From positions 1-64,000 of the forward strand of contig CANKAM010000001.1 of NCBI GenBank assembly GCA_947479755.1: a DNA stretch of 64,000 nt, read 5' to 3'. The notes beneath the pieces are model-generated. The model saw only the letters and a program-made list of their open reading frames with translations. It was not told where the DNA came from and did not search any database. The translations under genes and the position numbers were made by a program. Positions 51,564-60,419 of the stretch are shown here, piece after piece. The stretch's first letter is position 1, and every line of letters starts with the position of its first letter. This DNA comes from Bacteroidota bacterium. Its GTDB lineage: Bacteria; Bacteroidota; Bacteroidia; SXHM01.

Positions 51564-52154
51564 ATGAATACTATTAAAACCATTGCTGCTCTTATTCTTC
51601 TCACAGGTTTAACTGCTTCATCTTTTGCACAAAAAAAAGTAAAAGACCCCTACCTGCACAAAAAAAATTACTTAATTGAAGTTACCATGAAGGGAGGAAA
51701 AAAGACTAAAATTTTTTCTGATGAATTGGGTTTTTCTTCCGGTAAAATAAAAACAAAACACATGATGATGGCTGATAACGGTGGTTTTGTGCAGGGTGAT
51801 TATGAAGTTACTAAAGCAGACACTACCGGTGAAGCCCGCACATTTGATTTCAAGGGTTCAATCAAAAACAGTAAAGAAGAATACCTTCTTATCAGCGGAA
51901 CTGTATTTGGCGATATGATTGACGGAACCATGACCTGGGAAACATCCAAGCATAAGGTGAAATCTGAAATGACTTTTACAGGCAATTCGAAAGAAAAAGG
52001 ACAAAAGTATGTGCCAGCCGAAAAAACTGTTTCAAGCCCATCTTCAAAGACTAAAACATCATCAGAAAAATCGAACGACTCAAAATCTCCGGAAAAGAAA
52101 ACCAAAGAGGATAAATCTTTGGACGATGAAATCCTGAATGACGATTTAGAATAG
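51564..52154 (+). CDS. Exported protein with acidic/basic low-complexity tail, unknown
   Basis: The protein has 196 residues: a signal peptide (1-22, ...TASSFAQ), a compact beta-rich domain of about 115 residues (NYLIEVTMKGGKKTKIFSDE, MIDGTMTWETSKHKVKSEMT) and a K/S/E/D-rich tail from about 148 ending DDEILNDDLE. I do not recognise the family. It follows the T9SS-B gene by 10 bp and may be co-transcribed with it. Confidence 0.65.
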   Translation: MNTIKTIAALILLTGLTASSFAQKKVKDPYLHKKNYLIEVTMKGGKKTKIFSDELGFSSGKIKTKHMMMADNGGFVQGDYEVTKADTTGEARTFDFKGSIKNSKEEYLLISGTVFGDMIDGTMTWETSKHKVKSEMTFTGNSKEKGQKYVPAEKTVSSPSSKTKTSSEKSNDSKSPEKKTKEDKSLDDEILNDDLE

Positions 52155-52183
52155 AATTATCCCCATTTCCGTGATCTCTTATG

Positions 52184-52260
52184 CCTTCTAATCTGCGGTA
52201 AGAGCACTACCGAGTTCTCGCTAACCTTCTAATCTCCGGTAAGGGCATTGACGAGTACTC
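52184..52260. repeat. Two 36-bp direct repeats, period 41 bp
   Basis: Copies at 52184-52219 and 52225-52260 share CCTTCTAATCT.CGGTAAG.GCA and end CGAGT.CTC. They lie in the 256-bp gap before the DUF4856 operon, well upstream of its promoter. Confidence 0.7.
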
Positions 52261-52335
52261 TGAAACCTAACCGAACACAATAAAGAGTAGTCAAATAGTA
52301 TTTGGTTGTAAGTGAAAATTACCTCATTTAGGGTA

Positions 52336-52366
52336 TTGCACACCCCTTAAGTCAAACCTACTTTTG
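52336..52366 (+). promoter_or_regulatory. Promoter of the DUF4856-imelysin-HTTM-TonB operon
   Basis: TTG (52336-52338), a 20-bp spacer and TACTTTTG (52359-52366) match the consensus, giving a leader of roughly 38 nt. No Fur box could be identified by eye. Confidence 0.7.
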
Positions 52367-52410
52367 TCCTCGTTATTTAAAATCATTCTAAACAAAAGAT
52401 ATAAACCCTA

Positions 52411-53499
52411 ATGAAAAATATATTTTCTCTTACACAATTCGCTGTACTTGCCGCTTGTCTTGTTCTTGTTCAATCCTGCAAACCCGATGATGACGGACCG
52501 CAGTATGAAATTCCTACTACTTACAACTTTGTTAATGTAAATTATTCTGGACAAACTTTCCGCCTTTCAATGCTTGAAGAAATGGTTGATTACATGAAAA
52601 CAGCTCGCACGCAGGGAACCACATTGAGTTCAGCAACTCTGAAGAATATGTTTGCCAACAATGGTTCACCCTTTAGTGATGTCACGTTAAATAATTCAGG
52701 AAAGCAATTGAAAGATAAATGCTACGCTGGAGATCAATCACTGATTGAATCATTTATAGACAGCGTTGCCTTGGCAAGCCAGTCAGTTACTGAAGGCAGC
52801 AACGGTGTTGCAGGAATTGTAACCAGTTCTGTTTACCCGGATAAAAAATATGTATTGAGTGCCAATGGGTTTGATTATACTGAAATGATTGAAAAAAGTA
52901 CAATGGGCGGTGTGTATTATTATCAGGCAGTAAGCAATTATCTTGAAAATATTTCGGAGGATGACAATAATACAATAACTACTGGAGAAGGCACAGAAAT
53001 GGAGCACCATTTTGATGAAGCCTTCGGTTATTTTGGTGTGCCTGTTGATTTTCCAACCAATAATACAGATGTTTTGTTTTGGGGAGAATATTGTAACGAT
53101 TTGAACGCTGTTTTGGGTAGTAATTCAAAAATGATGAATGCTTTTCTAGCAGGCAGAGCAGCAATTTCAAATAAGGATTATACCACCCGTGACGAAAAAA
53201 TAAATTTCATTCGTGAAAACTGGGATCAATTAATTGCTGCTGCTGCAATTCACGAAATAAACGAATCAATCGAATATTTTGGTGATGATGCTTTGCGTAA
53301 CCATACACTGTCAGAGTTTCTTGGTTTTTTACATTCATTAAAGTATAACCTGAACGCTAAAATTACGACAACTCAAATTGATGAAATTGCCTCACATATT
53401 GGCAACAGCCTTTATAACGTTACACTTAATGATTTGAATGCTGCAAAAAACGCGCTCAGTTCTATTTATGGTTTAGATGATATAAAAGACACACTTTAA
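52411..53499 (+). CDS. DUF4856 lipoprotein
   Basis: The protein has 362 residues. The signal sequence ends in the lipobox LVQSC (Cys23), followed by KPDDDGP, an acidic stretch typical of Bacteroidota surface lipoproteins. The remainder matches the DUF4856 pattern (TTYNFVNVNYSGQTFRLSML, HHFDEAFGYFGVP, AAIHEINESIEYFG). It is mostly helical, with His and acidic pairs that could bind metal. The family has no established function but is regularly found beside imelysin-like proteins. Its stop overlaps the next start by 1 nt (TAATG), so translation is coupled. Confidence 0.88.
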   Translation: MKNIFSLTQFAVLAACLVLVQSCKPDDDGPQYEIPTTYNFVNVNYSGQTFRLSMLEEMVDYMKTARTQGTTLSSATLKNMFANNGSPFSDVTLNNSGKQLKDKCYAGDQSLIESFIDSVALASQSVTEGSNGVAGIVTSSVYPDKKYVLSANGFDYTEMIEKSTMGGVYYYQAVSNYLENISEDDNNTITTGEGTEMEHHFDEAFGYFGVPVDFPTNNTDVLFWGEYCNDLNAVLGSNSKMMNAFLAGRAAISNKDYTTRDEKINFIRENWDQLIAAAAIHEINESIEYFGDDALRNHTLSEFLGFLHSLKYNLNAKITTTQIDEIASHIGNSLYNVTLNDLNAAKNALSSIYGLDDIKDTL

Positions 53500-54620
53500 T
53501 GAAACTAAAACACATTTTAACTAACACTATTCAATCCTGCCTTATAACGGGATTGCTCGTTTTTCCTTCCTGTAATCCCGAAGAAAATACGAATGTGAAT
53601 TTTGACCGTGCTGCAATGCTCGAAAACATTGGCAGCAATATTATTATTCCTGCTTATACCGACTTATCTGATAACATGAATTTACTGCAACAGGCTGCAA
53701 ACGATTTTACAACAGCACCAGATAATTTAAAGCTGACAACACTTCAAACAACATTTAAGAATGCTTATTTATCATGGCAAAAATGTTCTGCTTTTGAATT
53801 TGGTCCGGCTATGCAGGTTTCGTTGCGCATGAGTGTAAATACTTTTCCAACGGATACCACTCAAATTCAAACCAACATTAATTCAGGTTCTTATAATCTG
53901 GAAGCAGCCAATAACATTGATGCCCGTGGCTTTCCTGCTCTTGATTATCTGTTACACAAGCGCATTGAAAACAATACGGATGTATTGGAACGATTTACAA
54001 CAAACCCTGAGGCGCAGGCATGGAAAGATTATTTGGCTGCCTTGGTAAACGACACCAAAAACCTTGTTGATACTGTGAAAAATAGCTGGGAACCAACATC
54101 AGGAAATTACCTTGACACTTTTAGCAGCAATGATGGAACAGATGTAGGAAGTTCTTTAGGTGAATTGGTAAACCAGCTCAATTACGATTATGAACAATTG
54201 AAAAATGCACGCATCGGAATTCCTGCCGGTAAGCAAACATTAGGCGTTGCACTTCCCGAGAAATGTGAAGCATATTATGCAGGATATTCAGTTGAATTGG
54301 CATTAGAACACATCAACGGAATAAAAAATTTGTACCTCGGAGCAGGTGATGCAGATGGATTAGGACTGGACGAGTATTTAATTGCCCTAGATGCAAAACA
54401 CGGAAGCGGACAACTTTCAGATGCAATTAAAACTCAGTTAGACCTTGCCATTGCTGCTTTGCAGAATGTTCCCGACCCTTTATCTGAAACAGTTGTAAGT
54501 AATCAGACTATTGTAAACACTGCTTACACCGAAATTCAGAAAGGTGTGGTTTTGCTAAAAACTGATATGCCTTCGGCACTCAGCGTTTTAATTACTTATC
54601 AGGATGGTGATGGTGATTGA
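53499..54620 (+). CDS. Imelysin-like (M75/EfeO-related) lipoprotein with a degenerate GxHxxE motif
   Basis: The protein has 373 residues with a lipobox near LLVFPSC (Cys25). The fold is that of imelysin: two helical bundles, seen from FKNAYLSWQKCSAFEFGPAM and, in the second half, AYYAGYSVELALEHINGIKN. The family's metal-linked GxHxxE site is GFPALDYLLH (144-153) here, with Pro for His and Asp for Glu. It may therefore bind iron differently or not at all, or belong to a distinct subgroup. Imelysins are iron-regulated envelope proteins. It is coupled to the genes on both sides (1-nt and 17-nt overlaps). Confidence 0.88.
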   Translation: MKLKHILTNTIQSCLITGLLVFPSCNPEENTNVNFDRAAMLENIGSNIIIPAYTDLSDNMNLLQQAANDFTTAPDNLKLTTLQTTFKNAYLSWQKCSAFEFGPAMQVSLRMSVNTFPTDTTQIQTNINSGSYNLEAANNIDARGFPALDYLLHKRIENNTDVLERFTTNPEAQAWKDYLAALVNDTKNLVDTVKNSWEPTSGNYLDTFSSNDGTDVGSSLGELVNQLNYDYEQLKNARIGIPAGKQTLGVALPEKCEAYYAGYSVELALEHINGIKNLYLGAGDADGLGLDEYLIALDAKHGSGQLSDAIKTQLDLAIAALQNVPDPLSETVVSNQTIVNTAYTEIQKGVVLLKTDMPSALSVLITYQDGDGD

Positions 54621-56004
54621 TAGCGTAAAGAAATATTTTGCTTCCACCATGCACATAGCCCCGCTGGCAGTGTTTCGCGTTGTTTTTGGAGGAATGATGT
54701 TTGCCTCTGTTATTCGATTCTGGCTTAACGGATGGATTGAAACACAATACATTTTACCAAAACTGTTTTTCCCATTTTATGGTTTTGAATGGATAAAGTC
54801 GTTGAGCGAAACAGGTATGTATGCAGTATTTGCGCTGATGGCAATTGCTGCACTGTTTGTTATGTTGGGCTTATTTTACAGGTTTTCATCAATCGCTTTT
54901 TTTCTTCTGTTTACCTACGTTGAACTGATTGATAAGAGCAATTATCTCAATCATTATTACTTTGTAAGTATTGTTTCTTTACTGCTTGTGTTGGTTCCTG
55001 CCAACCGCTATTTTTCATTGGATGTTTTGCGTAAGCCATCTCTGTTGGTAACTCAAATTCCAAGTTGGATGGTGGACATTTTTAAACTGCAATTAGGCAT
55101 TGTTTATTTTTTTGCAGGCATCGCAAAGCTTAACTACGATTGGCTTTTCCGCGCCATGCCGCTTGCCATCTGGCTGCCTGCAAAATCTAATCTTCCTTTA
55201 GTTGGCGAGTTGTTGAATTACAAGTTCACGGCTTATGTGTTCAGTTGGTTTGGTGCTTTGTATGATATTCTGATTCCGTTTTTTCTTTTTAATAAGTGCA
55301 CAAGAAATGTTGCATACATTTTTGTCATTATTTTTCATGTTGCAACCGCAATCATTTTGCCTGTAATTGGCATGTTCCCTTACATTATGATTTTGGTGAC
55401 ACTGATTTTTTTCTCGCCTGAATTTCACAAGAAACTTATTCAACGGATTGTTGAATTATTTTCTTTTGGTAAAAAAAATCTTCTTAATCATCGTCAGGAT
55501 ATTAGCTTTTCATTTTCCCGTCCGCTTATCGGAAAGGTGTTGATTGCAGCATTGTGTCTGCATTTCGTCTTTCAACTTTTTCTGCCTTTTCGTTACCTGC
55601 TTTATCCCGGAAATCTTTTTTGGACAGAACAGGGTTACCGTTTTTCATGGCGTGTAATGCTTATGGAAAAAGGTGGCACTGCTTTTTTCTACGTGAAAGA
55701 TGCTACAACAGGAAAGGAAAGTGAAGTGGATAACTCACATTATTTAACGCACCAGCAGCAGAAAATGCTTTCAACTCAACCCGACATGATTCTGCAGTTT
55801 GCACATTTTCTTGCTGCAGACTATGAGAAGAAGGGTTATGTAAATCCGAAAGTTAGAGTTGAAAGTTTTGTAACGCTGAATGGCAGTGGCAGCAAACCCT
55901 TTATTAATAGTTCAGTTGATTTGACAAAAGTGAAAGAATGTTTTGCTTCAAAAAAATGGGTACTACCTTTTGAAGAAACCAAGTTGGGTTACTCAGAGAG
56001 ATGA
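54604..56004 (+). CDS. HTTM-domain membrane protein (vitamin-K-dependent carboxylase-like)
   Basis: The protein has 466 residues and about seven or eight membrane helices in the first 350. The segment LIDKSNYLNHYYF corresponds to the LDKTxWNNHxYL motif of vitamin-K-dependent gamma-glutamyl carboxylase. Lys111 aligns with the proposed catalytic base and His117 is kept. A second region, GYRFSWRVMLMEKGGTAFFY, is also conserved in HTTM proteins, and a soluble domain ends the protein. Bacterial members are mostly uncharacterised. It overlaps the imelysin gene by 17 nt and the TonB receptor gene by 4 nt (ATGA). Confidence 0.85.
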   Translation: MVMVIDSVKKYFASTMHIAPLAVFRVVFGGMMFASVIRFWLNGWIETQYILPKLFFPFYGFEWIKSLSETGMYAVFALMAIAALFVMLGLFYRFSSIAFFLLFTYVELIDKSNYLNHYYFVSIVSLLLVLVPANRYFSLDVLRKPSLLVTQIPSWMVDIFKLQLGIVYFFAGIAKLNYDWLFRAMPLAIWLPAKSNLPLVGELLNYKFTAYVFSWFGALYDILIPFFLFNKCTRNVAYIFVIIFHVATAIILPVIGMFPYIMILVTLIFFSPEFHKKLIQRIVELFSFGKKNLLNHRQDISFSFSRPLIGKVLIAALCLHFVFQLFLPFRYLLYPGNLFWTEQGYRFSWRVMLMEKGGTAFFYVKDATTGKESEVDNSHYLTHQQQKMLSTQPDMILQFAHFLAADYEKKGYVNPKVRVESFVTLNGSGSKPFINSSVDLTKVKECFASKKWVLPFEETKLGYSER

Positions 56005-58466
56005 AGTTGGGCAGGTTCTTATTTTTTATAATTCTCTATTCTGCATTTTGCATTTTGCATTCGTTTGCCCAGCCGGCACCTTTGCCTGATAACGAATTTC
56101 ATGCAGCAGGCTCGGTTTACGGTATTATAACTGACAAACAAACTGGCGAACCTCTATATCTGGCTGAGGTTTTATTGAATAATTCTTCGCGCTCAATTCG
56201 CAGTGACGAAAAAGGAAAATATCATCTGCGTCATTTAAGTTACGGCAGTCACAAGTTGATTTATTTTGCTTATGGCTACGAAAAAGTGGAGCGATACATT
56301 GATATCAAAGACGAAAAATTAGAAATCAATATAGAATTAGAGCCATTGGTGCGTGAACTGAATGACGTTGTTGTGATAAATGAAAAGGAAAATGACTTTG
56401 GTATTACACGATTGAAACCTGTTGACGGAATGGCTATTTATGCAGGTAAAAAATCTGAAGTTATTATGTTAGATGATGTGGCTGCAAACCTTGCCACTAA
56501 TAACAGTCGTCAGGTTTTTGCAAAAGTTGCCGGGTTAAATATTTGGGAAAGCGATGGAGCTGGTTTGCAGATAGGAATTGGCGGGCGAGGGTTAAGTCCT
56601 AATCGTACATCTAATTTTAATACCCGCCAAAACGGATATGATATCAGTGCAGATGCGTTGGGCTATCCCGAAAGTTATTACTCACCACCAACCGAAGCAT
56701 TGGAAAAAATTGAAGTTGTTCGTGGTGCGGCATCATTGCAATATGGAACACAGTTTGGCGGCTTCATCAATTTTGTTTTCAAAAAGCCAAATCCAACTAA
56801 AGCATTTGAAGCAGTGTTGCGACAAACTGCCGGTTCTTTTGGTTTGTTTAATTCGTTCAACAGCATCAGCGGAACAAAAGGTAAGGTTGGATATTACGCC
56901 TACTATCAGTTTAAACGCGGTGATGGCTGGAGGCCTAATTCGGGTTTCAATAATCATGCTGCTCACGCTTCGGTTGTTTTTCACGCTAATAAAAAATTAT
57001 CGTTTACGCTGGAGCATACATATATGCACTACCTCGCGCAACAACCCGGTGGACTTACCGATGCAGCATTTGCGCAAGACCCTCGACAATCTATTCGTGA
57101 ACGCAACTGGTTTCGCGTGAACTGGAATTTAACTGCACTGATGGTGGATTATAAATTCAACGAGCGATTAAAACTAAACAGCCGTTTTTTTGGGTTGATT
57201 GCTGACCGTGCTGCTCTTGGTTTTCTCGGGCTTATCAGCAGAGCAGACCCAATGGAAGAGCGTGATTTGCTTTGGGATAAATACCAGAACTTCGGAAATG
57301 AAACTCGCATTATGTATGGCTATAACCTGTTTGGGAATCACAGCACATTTCTTGCAGGTGTTCGTTATTATCAAGGATATACCGACCGTAAGCAAGGTCT
57401 TGGAAACAATGGAAGCGATGCTGATTTCTATTACCTGCATCCGGATAGTTTAGAGCATTCTGCATACACTTTTCCTAGCAGAAACATTTCTGTTTTTGCT
57501 GAAAATATTTTTGCAATTACTTCTGAGTTCAGCGTAACACCCGGTGTGCGTTATGAATATATCAGCACATCTTCAGACGGATATTTCAATCTGGAAAATA
57601 AAGACCTTGCAGGAAATGTGATTTACAGCGAACACACAATTGATAAACGAAATCGTTCACGCAATTTTGTTTTGCTTGGAGTAGGAGCGAGCTATAAACC
57701 GTCAAGCAGCCTTGAATTTTACGGAAATTTTTCTCAAAACTATCGCGCTATTACGTTCAGCGATATGCGTATTGTAAATCCCAATTTTCGTGTTGACCCC
57801 AATTTGCAGGACGAAAAAGGATACAGCACCGACCTTGGTGTTCGCGGAAACATAAACAGAATGCTCAACTTTGATGTGAGCCTGTTTATGATTTCTTATA
57901 ACAATCGTATTGGTGCTGATCTGCGTTTGGATAGTAATACCTATGTTGTTTACCGTTACCGCACCAATATTGCAGATTCGCGCAACATGGGAGTTGAAGT
58001 TTTTGCTGAACTTGATTTGCTTAAACTATTTTCAAGTACAAAATCAAAATCTATGCTTTCGGTGTTTACCAATTGCTCATTTATTAATGCACATTATTTT
58101 AATAGCAGCGAGGCTGCTTTCAATGATAAAAAGGTGGAACTGGTTCCAGCATTTACCAATAAATCAGGCATCACTTTCAAGCGCAAAAATTTTCAGGCTA
58201 CTTATCAGTTTTCTTATACAGGTAAACAATTCAGTGATGCCACCAATGCAGAGTTTAGCGCAAACGGAGTTTACGGAATCATTCCTGCTTATTATGTGAT
58301 GGATTTTTCTGTAAACTATTCATGGAAATTACTCAGTTTCTCAGGTGGATTAAACAACATAGCCAACAATAAATATTTTACACGCAGGGCAGAAAGCTAT
58401 CCCGGCCCCGGAATTATTCCTTCAGATGGAAGGAGTTTTTATATCACAGTTGGTCTGAAACTGTAA
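56001..58466 (+). CDS. TonB-dependent receptor, iron/siderophore (FecA-like) type
   Basis: The protein has 821 residues. A signal peptide (...LHSFAQ) is followed by a carboxypeptidase-regulatory-like domain (about 35-115: VYGIITDKQTGEPLYLAEVL). The plug is about 130-260, with LNIWESDGAGLQIGIGGRGL and VVRGAASLQYGTQFGGFINF, the arrangement typical of ferric-citrate-type receptors. A barrel ends in SFYITVGLKL. It is the last gene of a four-gene coupled operon, and its receptor type supports metal uptake as the operon's job; the ligand itself is not readable. Confidence 0.92.
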   Translation: MKLGRFLFFIILYSAFCILHSFAQPAPLPDNEFHAAGSVYGIITDKQTGEPLYLAEVLLNNSSRSIRSDEKGKYHLRHLSYGSHKLIYFAYGYEKVERYIDIKDEKLEINIELEPLVRELNDVVVINEKENDFGITRLKPVDGMAIYAGKKSEVIMLDDVAANLATNNSRQVFAKVAGLNIWESDGAGLQIGIGGRGLSPNRTSNFNTRQNGYDISADALGYPESYYSPPTEALEKIEVVRGAASLQYGTQFGGFINFVFKKPNPTKAFEAVLRQTAGSFGLFNSFNSISGTKGKVGYYAYYQFKRGDGWRPNSGFNNHAAHASVVFHANKKLSFTLEHTYMHYLAQQPGGLTDAAFAQDPRQSIRERNWFRVNWNLTALMVDYKFNERLKLNSRFFGLIADRAALGFLGLISRADPMEERDLLWDKYQNFGNETRIMYGYNLFGNHSTFLAGVRYYQGYTDRKQGLGNNGSDADFYYLHPDSLEHSAYTFPSRNISVFAENIFAITSEFSVTPGVRYEYISTSSDGYFNLENKDLAGNVIYSEHTIDKRNRSRNFVLLGVGASYKPSSSLEFYGNFSQNYRAITFSDMRIVNPNFRVDPNLQDEKGYSTDLGVRGNINRMLNFDVSLFMISYNNRIGADLRLDSNTYVVYRYRTNIADSRNMGVEVFAELDLLKLFSSTKSKSMLSVFTNCSFINAHYFNSSEAAFNDKKVELVPAFTNKSGITFKRKNFQATYQFSYTGKQFSDATNAEFSANGVYGIIPAYYVMDFSVNYSWKLLSFSGGLNNIANNKYFTRRAESYPGPGIIPSDGRSFYITVGLKL

Positions 58467-58487
58467 CAAAGGTTGCGTTTACAAATT

Positions 58488-58495
58488 TATCTTTG
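58488..58495 (+). promoter_or_regulatory. Promoter -7 box of the thioesterase gene
   Basis: TATCTTTG fits TAnnTTTG and lies 18 nt before the ATG at 58514. An apparent upstream TTG start at 58493 falls inside this box and is rejected. Confidence 0.5.
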
Positions 58496-58513
58496 CGCAC
58501 TTATTCTAAAATT

Positions 58514-58933
58514 ATGATACCTCCATATAAACACCACGCTGCAATACAAATACGTTTTTGTGATACCGATTCACTGGGACATGTAAACAACTCCAACTAC
58601 CTTTCTTATATGGAACTTGCGCGTATCAGCTATATTGATAAAGTTTTCGGCAACACAATTAACTGGAATACTGATGGTGTTATTCTTGCCAAAGCCGTGG
58701 TTGATTTCAAATTGCCCGTAATGTTGCACGATAAACTTTTTGTTTACATCCGCACCTCGCGTTTGGGCACAAAGAGTTTTGATATAGAATATCTTTTTGT
58801 GCGTGACGTTAATGGCGAAAACGAAATTGTTTCTTCGGGTTCAACAGTAATGGTTGCCTACAATTATGCAAACAATAAAACCATTGAAATTCTACCCGAG
58901 TGGAGAAAACGATTGGAGGAGTTTGAAAAATAA
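58514..58933 (+). CDS. Acyl-CoA thioesterase, hotdog fold (4HBT type)
   Basis: The protein has 139 residues from ATG 58514. IRFCDTDSLGHVNNSNYLSY is the 4-hydroxybenzoyl-CoA thioesterase motif with the catalytic Asp in DTDSLGHVNN, followed by YMELARISYIDKV and the hotdog strands DFKLPVMLHDKLFVYIRTSR. The likely reaction is hydrolysis of an acyl-CoA; chain preference is unknown. It converges on the FadL-like gene with stops directly adjacent. Confidence 0.9.
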   Translation: MIPPYKHHAAIQIRFCDTDSLGHVNNSNYLSYMELARISYIDKVFGNTINWNTDGVILAKAVVDFKLPVMLHDKLFVYIRTSRLGTKSFDIEYLFVRDVNGENEIVSSGSTVMVAYNYANNKTIEILPEWRKRLEEFEK

Positions 58934-60388
58934 TCAGTAACGGATTCCAAACGTAAGCATAAAGCTTCCTGCAACATTATTTACCTCTGCCGAAGCAGCT
59001 GTTGTTGCATCCAACACATAAAGGTTATATCTGTTCTTTTGTGAGAAATTCAACAGATAAGCAGCATCCATGTAAAAACCTTTTGTGCGAAAACCTGCAC
59101 CAAGAGAGGCGGTTGAATTATCAATTTTAAATGTTTTGGAATAAGGACTTCCAAATATTGCATAACCTGCACGAGCGCTGAAGATTTTGTATCTCCATTC
59201 TGTTCCGATGCGGATATTTCCTGTGCCGTGATAATTGTCTTTCACATTTTTATTCTCAGCAGAAAAATTGTAGTTAGATGAATTCAATTTTGCTGTGGAA
59301 TAATTCACGTATTCATAATCAGCACTTATTAGTCCGGCTTTGCCTGCAATAAATCCTACACTTGCTATTGCTTTCAAAGGCGTGGTAAGTGTGTACTGAA
59401 AATTGCCTGCCGGAGATTCTGCTGTAAAATCCTGATTATAAATTTTTGAACTCATGCCGGATATCCAGTTGTCGGTAAGCCTGAAGTAGGTTGGCGTATG
59501 GAACGCTCCACCAACGCGCACCCAATCAGTTATTCTATAAATAATACCTAATTTCAGGTTAAAACCGTTGCCAGAAGTTTTCAGTGTTTCAGTATATTTT
59601 AGTGAGGTAAATTGTGGTATTGTGTCTAAATCATCAGTTTCTTCATAAACTTTTTCTTGCGTGTATTTTACGTTTGGAATTCCTATTGTTGCTCCAAGAT
59701 AAAGTTTGTTACTGTAGTTGCCTCCGAATGCAATTACTGTTTCACCCATTGAGCCCCGGGTAGTTGCTTGTAATTTTTGCAGTTGACCGTAATTGCCCAT
59801 GGGAGTATTATAAATACTGGTCTCTCCTGAAGCTGTATCTATAACATATGTTTGCCATGCCAGGTTTGCATCAAAAGGATTTGAATTTGCCAAATCACTG
59901 TAAGATGTTCCGTAAGCCTGGCTTGCAAAGGCATCAGCAATAGAGTGATCAAAATTTCTGCCTTCAATGCTAACTCTGTTTTGAAAACTGTTGAGACGAT
60001 TGTAACCAATACCAAAATTGAAATTCAACCAACCATAAGTGCTTCCCTCTTTATTTCTAACGCGGGTAAATACAGCTCCTAAGCTTCCGAAATTGAAATT
60101 CAGTTTATTGTCTTTGGTTCTGGTTCCGCGGTAATCAGCTGTTGATGTTGAGTTGTAAAGCGAAGGAGTTAATGATAATTCGCTGCTTCGGTAAAGAGCA
60201 ATACCTGCCGGATTGAAACTCAGTGTTGTGAAATCACTTCCCAGTGCTCCGAAAGCGCCACCCAGTCCAGCAAATCTAGCTGTTCCGGTTGGTGAAGTTT
60301 GCGAATAACGCAAAGCATCTGCTTCATTTTGTGCTGTTGCTGATAGTGCAAGTAGACCTAATATACTGTTTAAAATCTTTGTTTTCAT
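58934..60388 (-). CDS. OmpP1/FadL-family outer-membrane transport protein
   Basis: The protein has 484 residues with a signal peptide (about 1-19, ...LSATAQ). The start of the mature part, ALRYSQTSPTGTARFAGLGG followed by AFGALGSDFTTLSFNPAGIA, is the FadL/TodX-type hatch sequence with the NPAG motif. A beta-barrel follows to SFMLTFGIRY. FadL-type porins pass hydrophobic compounds such as long-chain fatty acids. It lies 31 bp downstream of the N/Q/Y-rich lipoprotein gene and probably shares its transcript. Confidence 0.88.
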   Translation of the reverse strand: MKTKILNSILGLLALSATAQNEADALRYSQTSPTGTARFAGLGGAFGALGSDFTTLSFNPAGIALYRSSELSLTPSLYNSTSTADYRGTRTKDNKLNFNFGSLGAVFTRVRNKEGSTYGWLNFNFGIGYNRLNSFQNRVSIEGRNFDHSIADAFASQAYGTSYSDLANSNPFDANLAWQTYVIDTASGETSIYNTPMGNYGQLQKLQATTRGSMGETVIAFGGNYSNKLYLGATIGIPNVKYTQEKVYEETDDLDTIPQFTSLKYTETLKTSGNGFNLKLGIIYRITDWVRVGGAFHTPTYFRLTDNWISGMSSKIYNQDFTAESPAGNFQYTLTTPLKAIASVGFIAGKAGLISADYEYVNYSTAKLNSSNYNFSAENKNVKDNYHGTGNIRIGTEWRYKIFSARAGYAIFGSPYSKTFKIDNSTASLGAGFRTKGFYMDAAYLLNFSQKNRYNLYVLDATTAASAEVNNVAGSFMLTFGIRY

Positions 60389-60419
60389 TTTCCGTTTTCT
60401 GAAATAAATCGGTCAAAAA

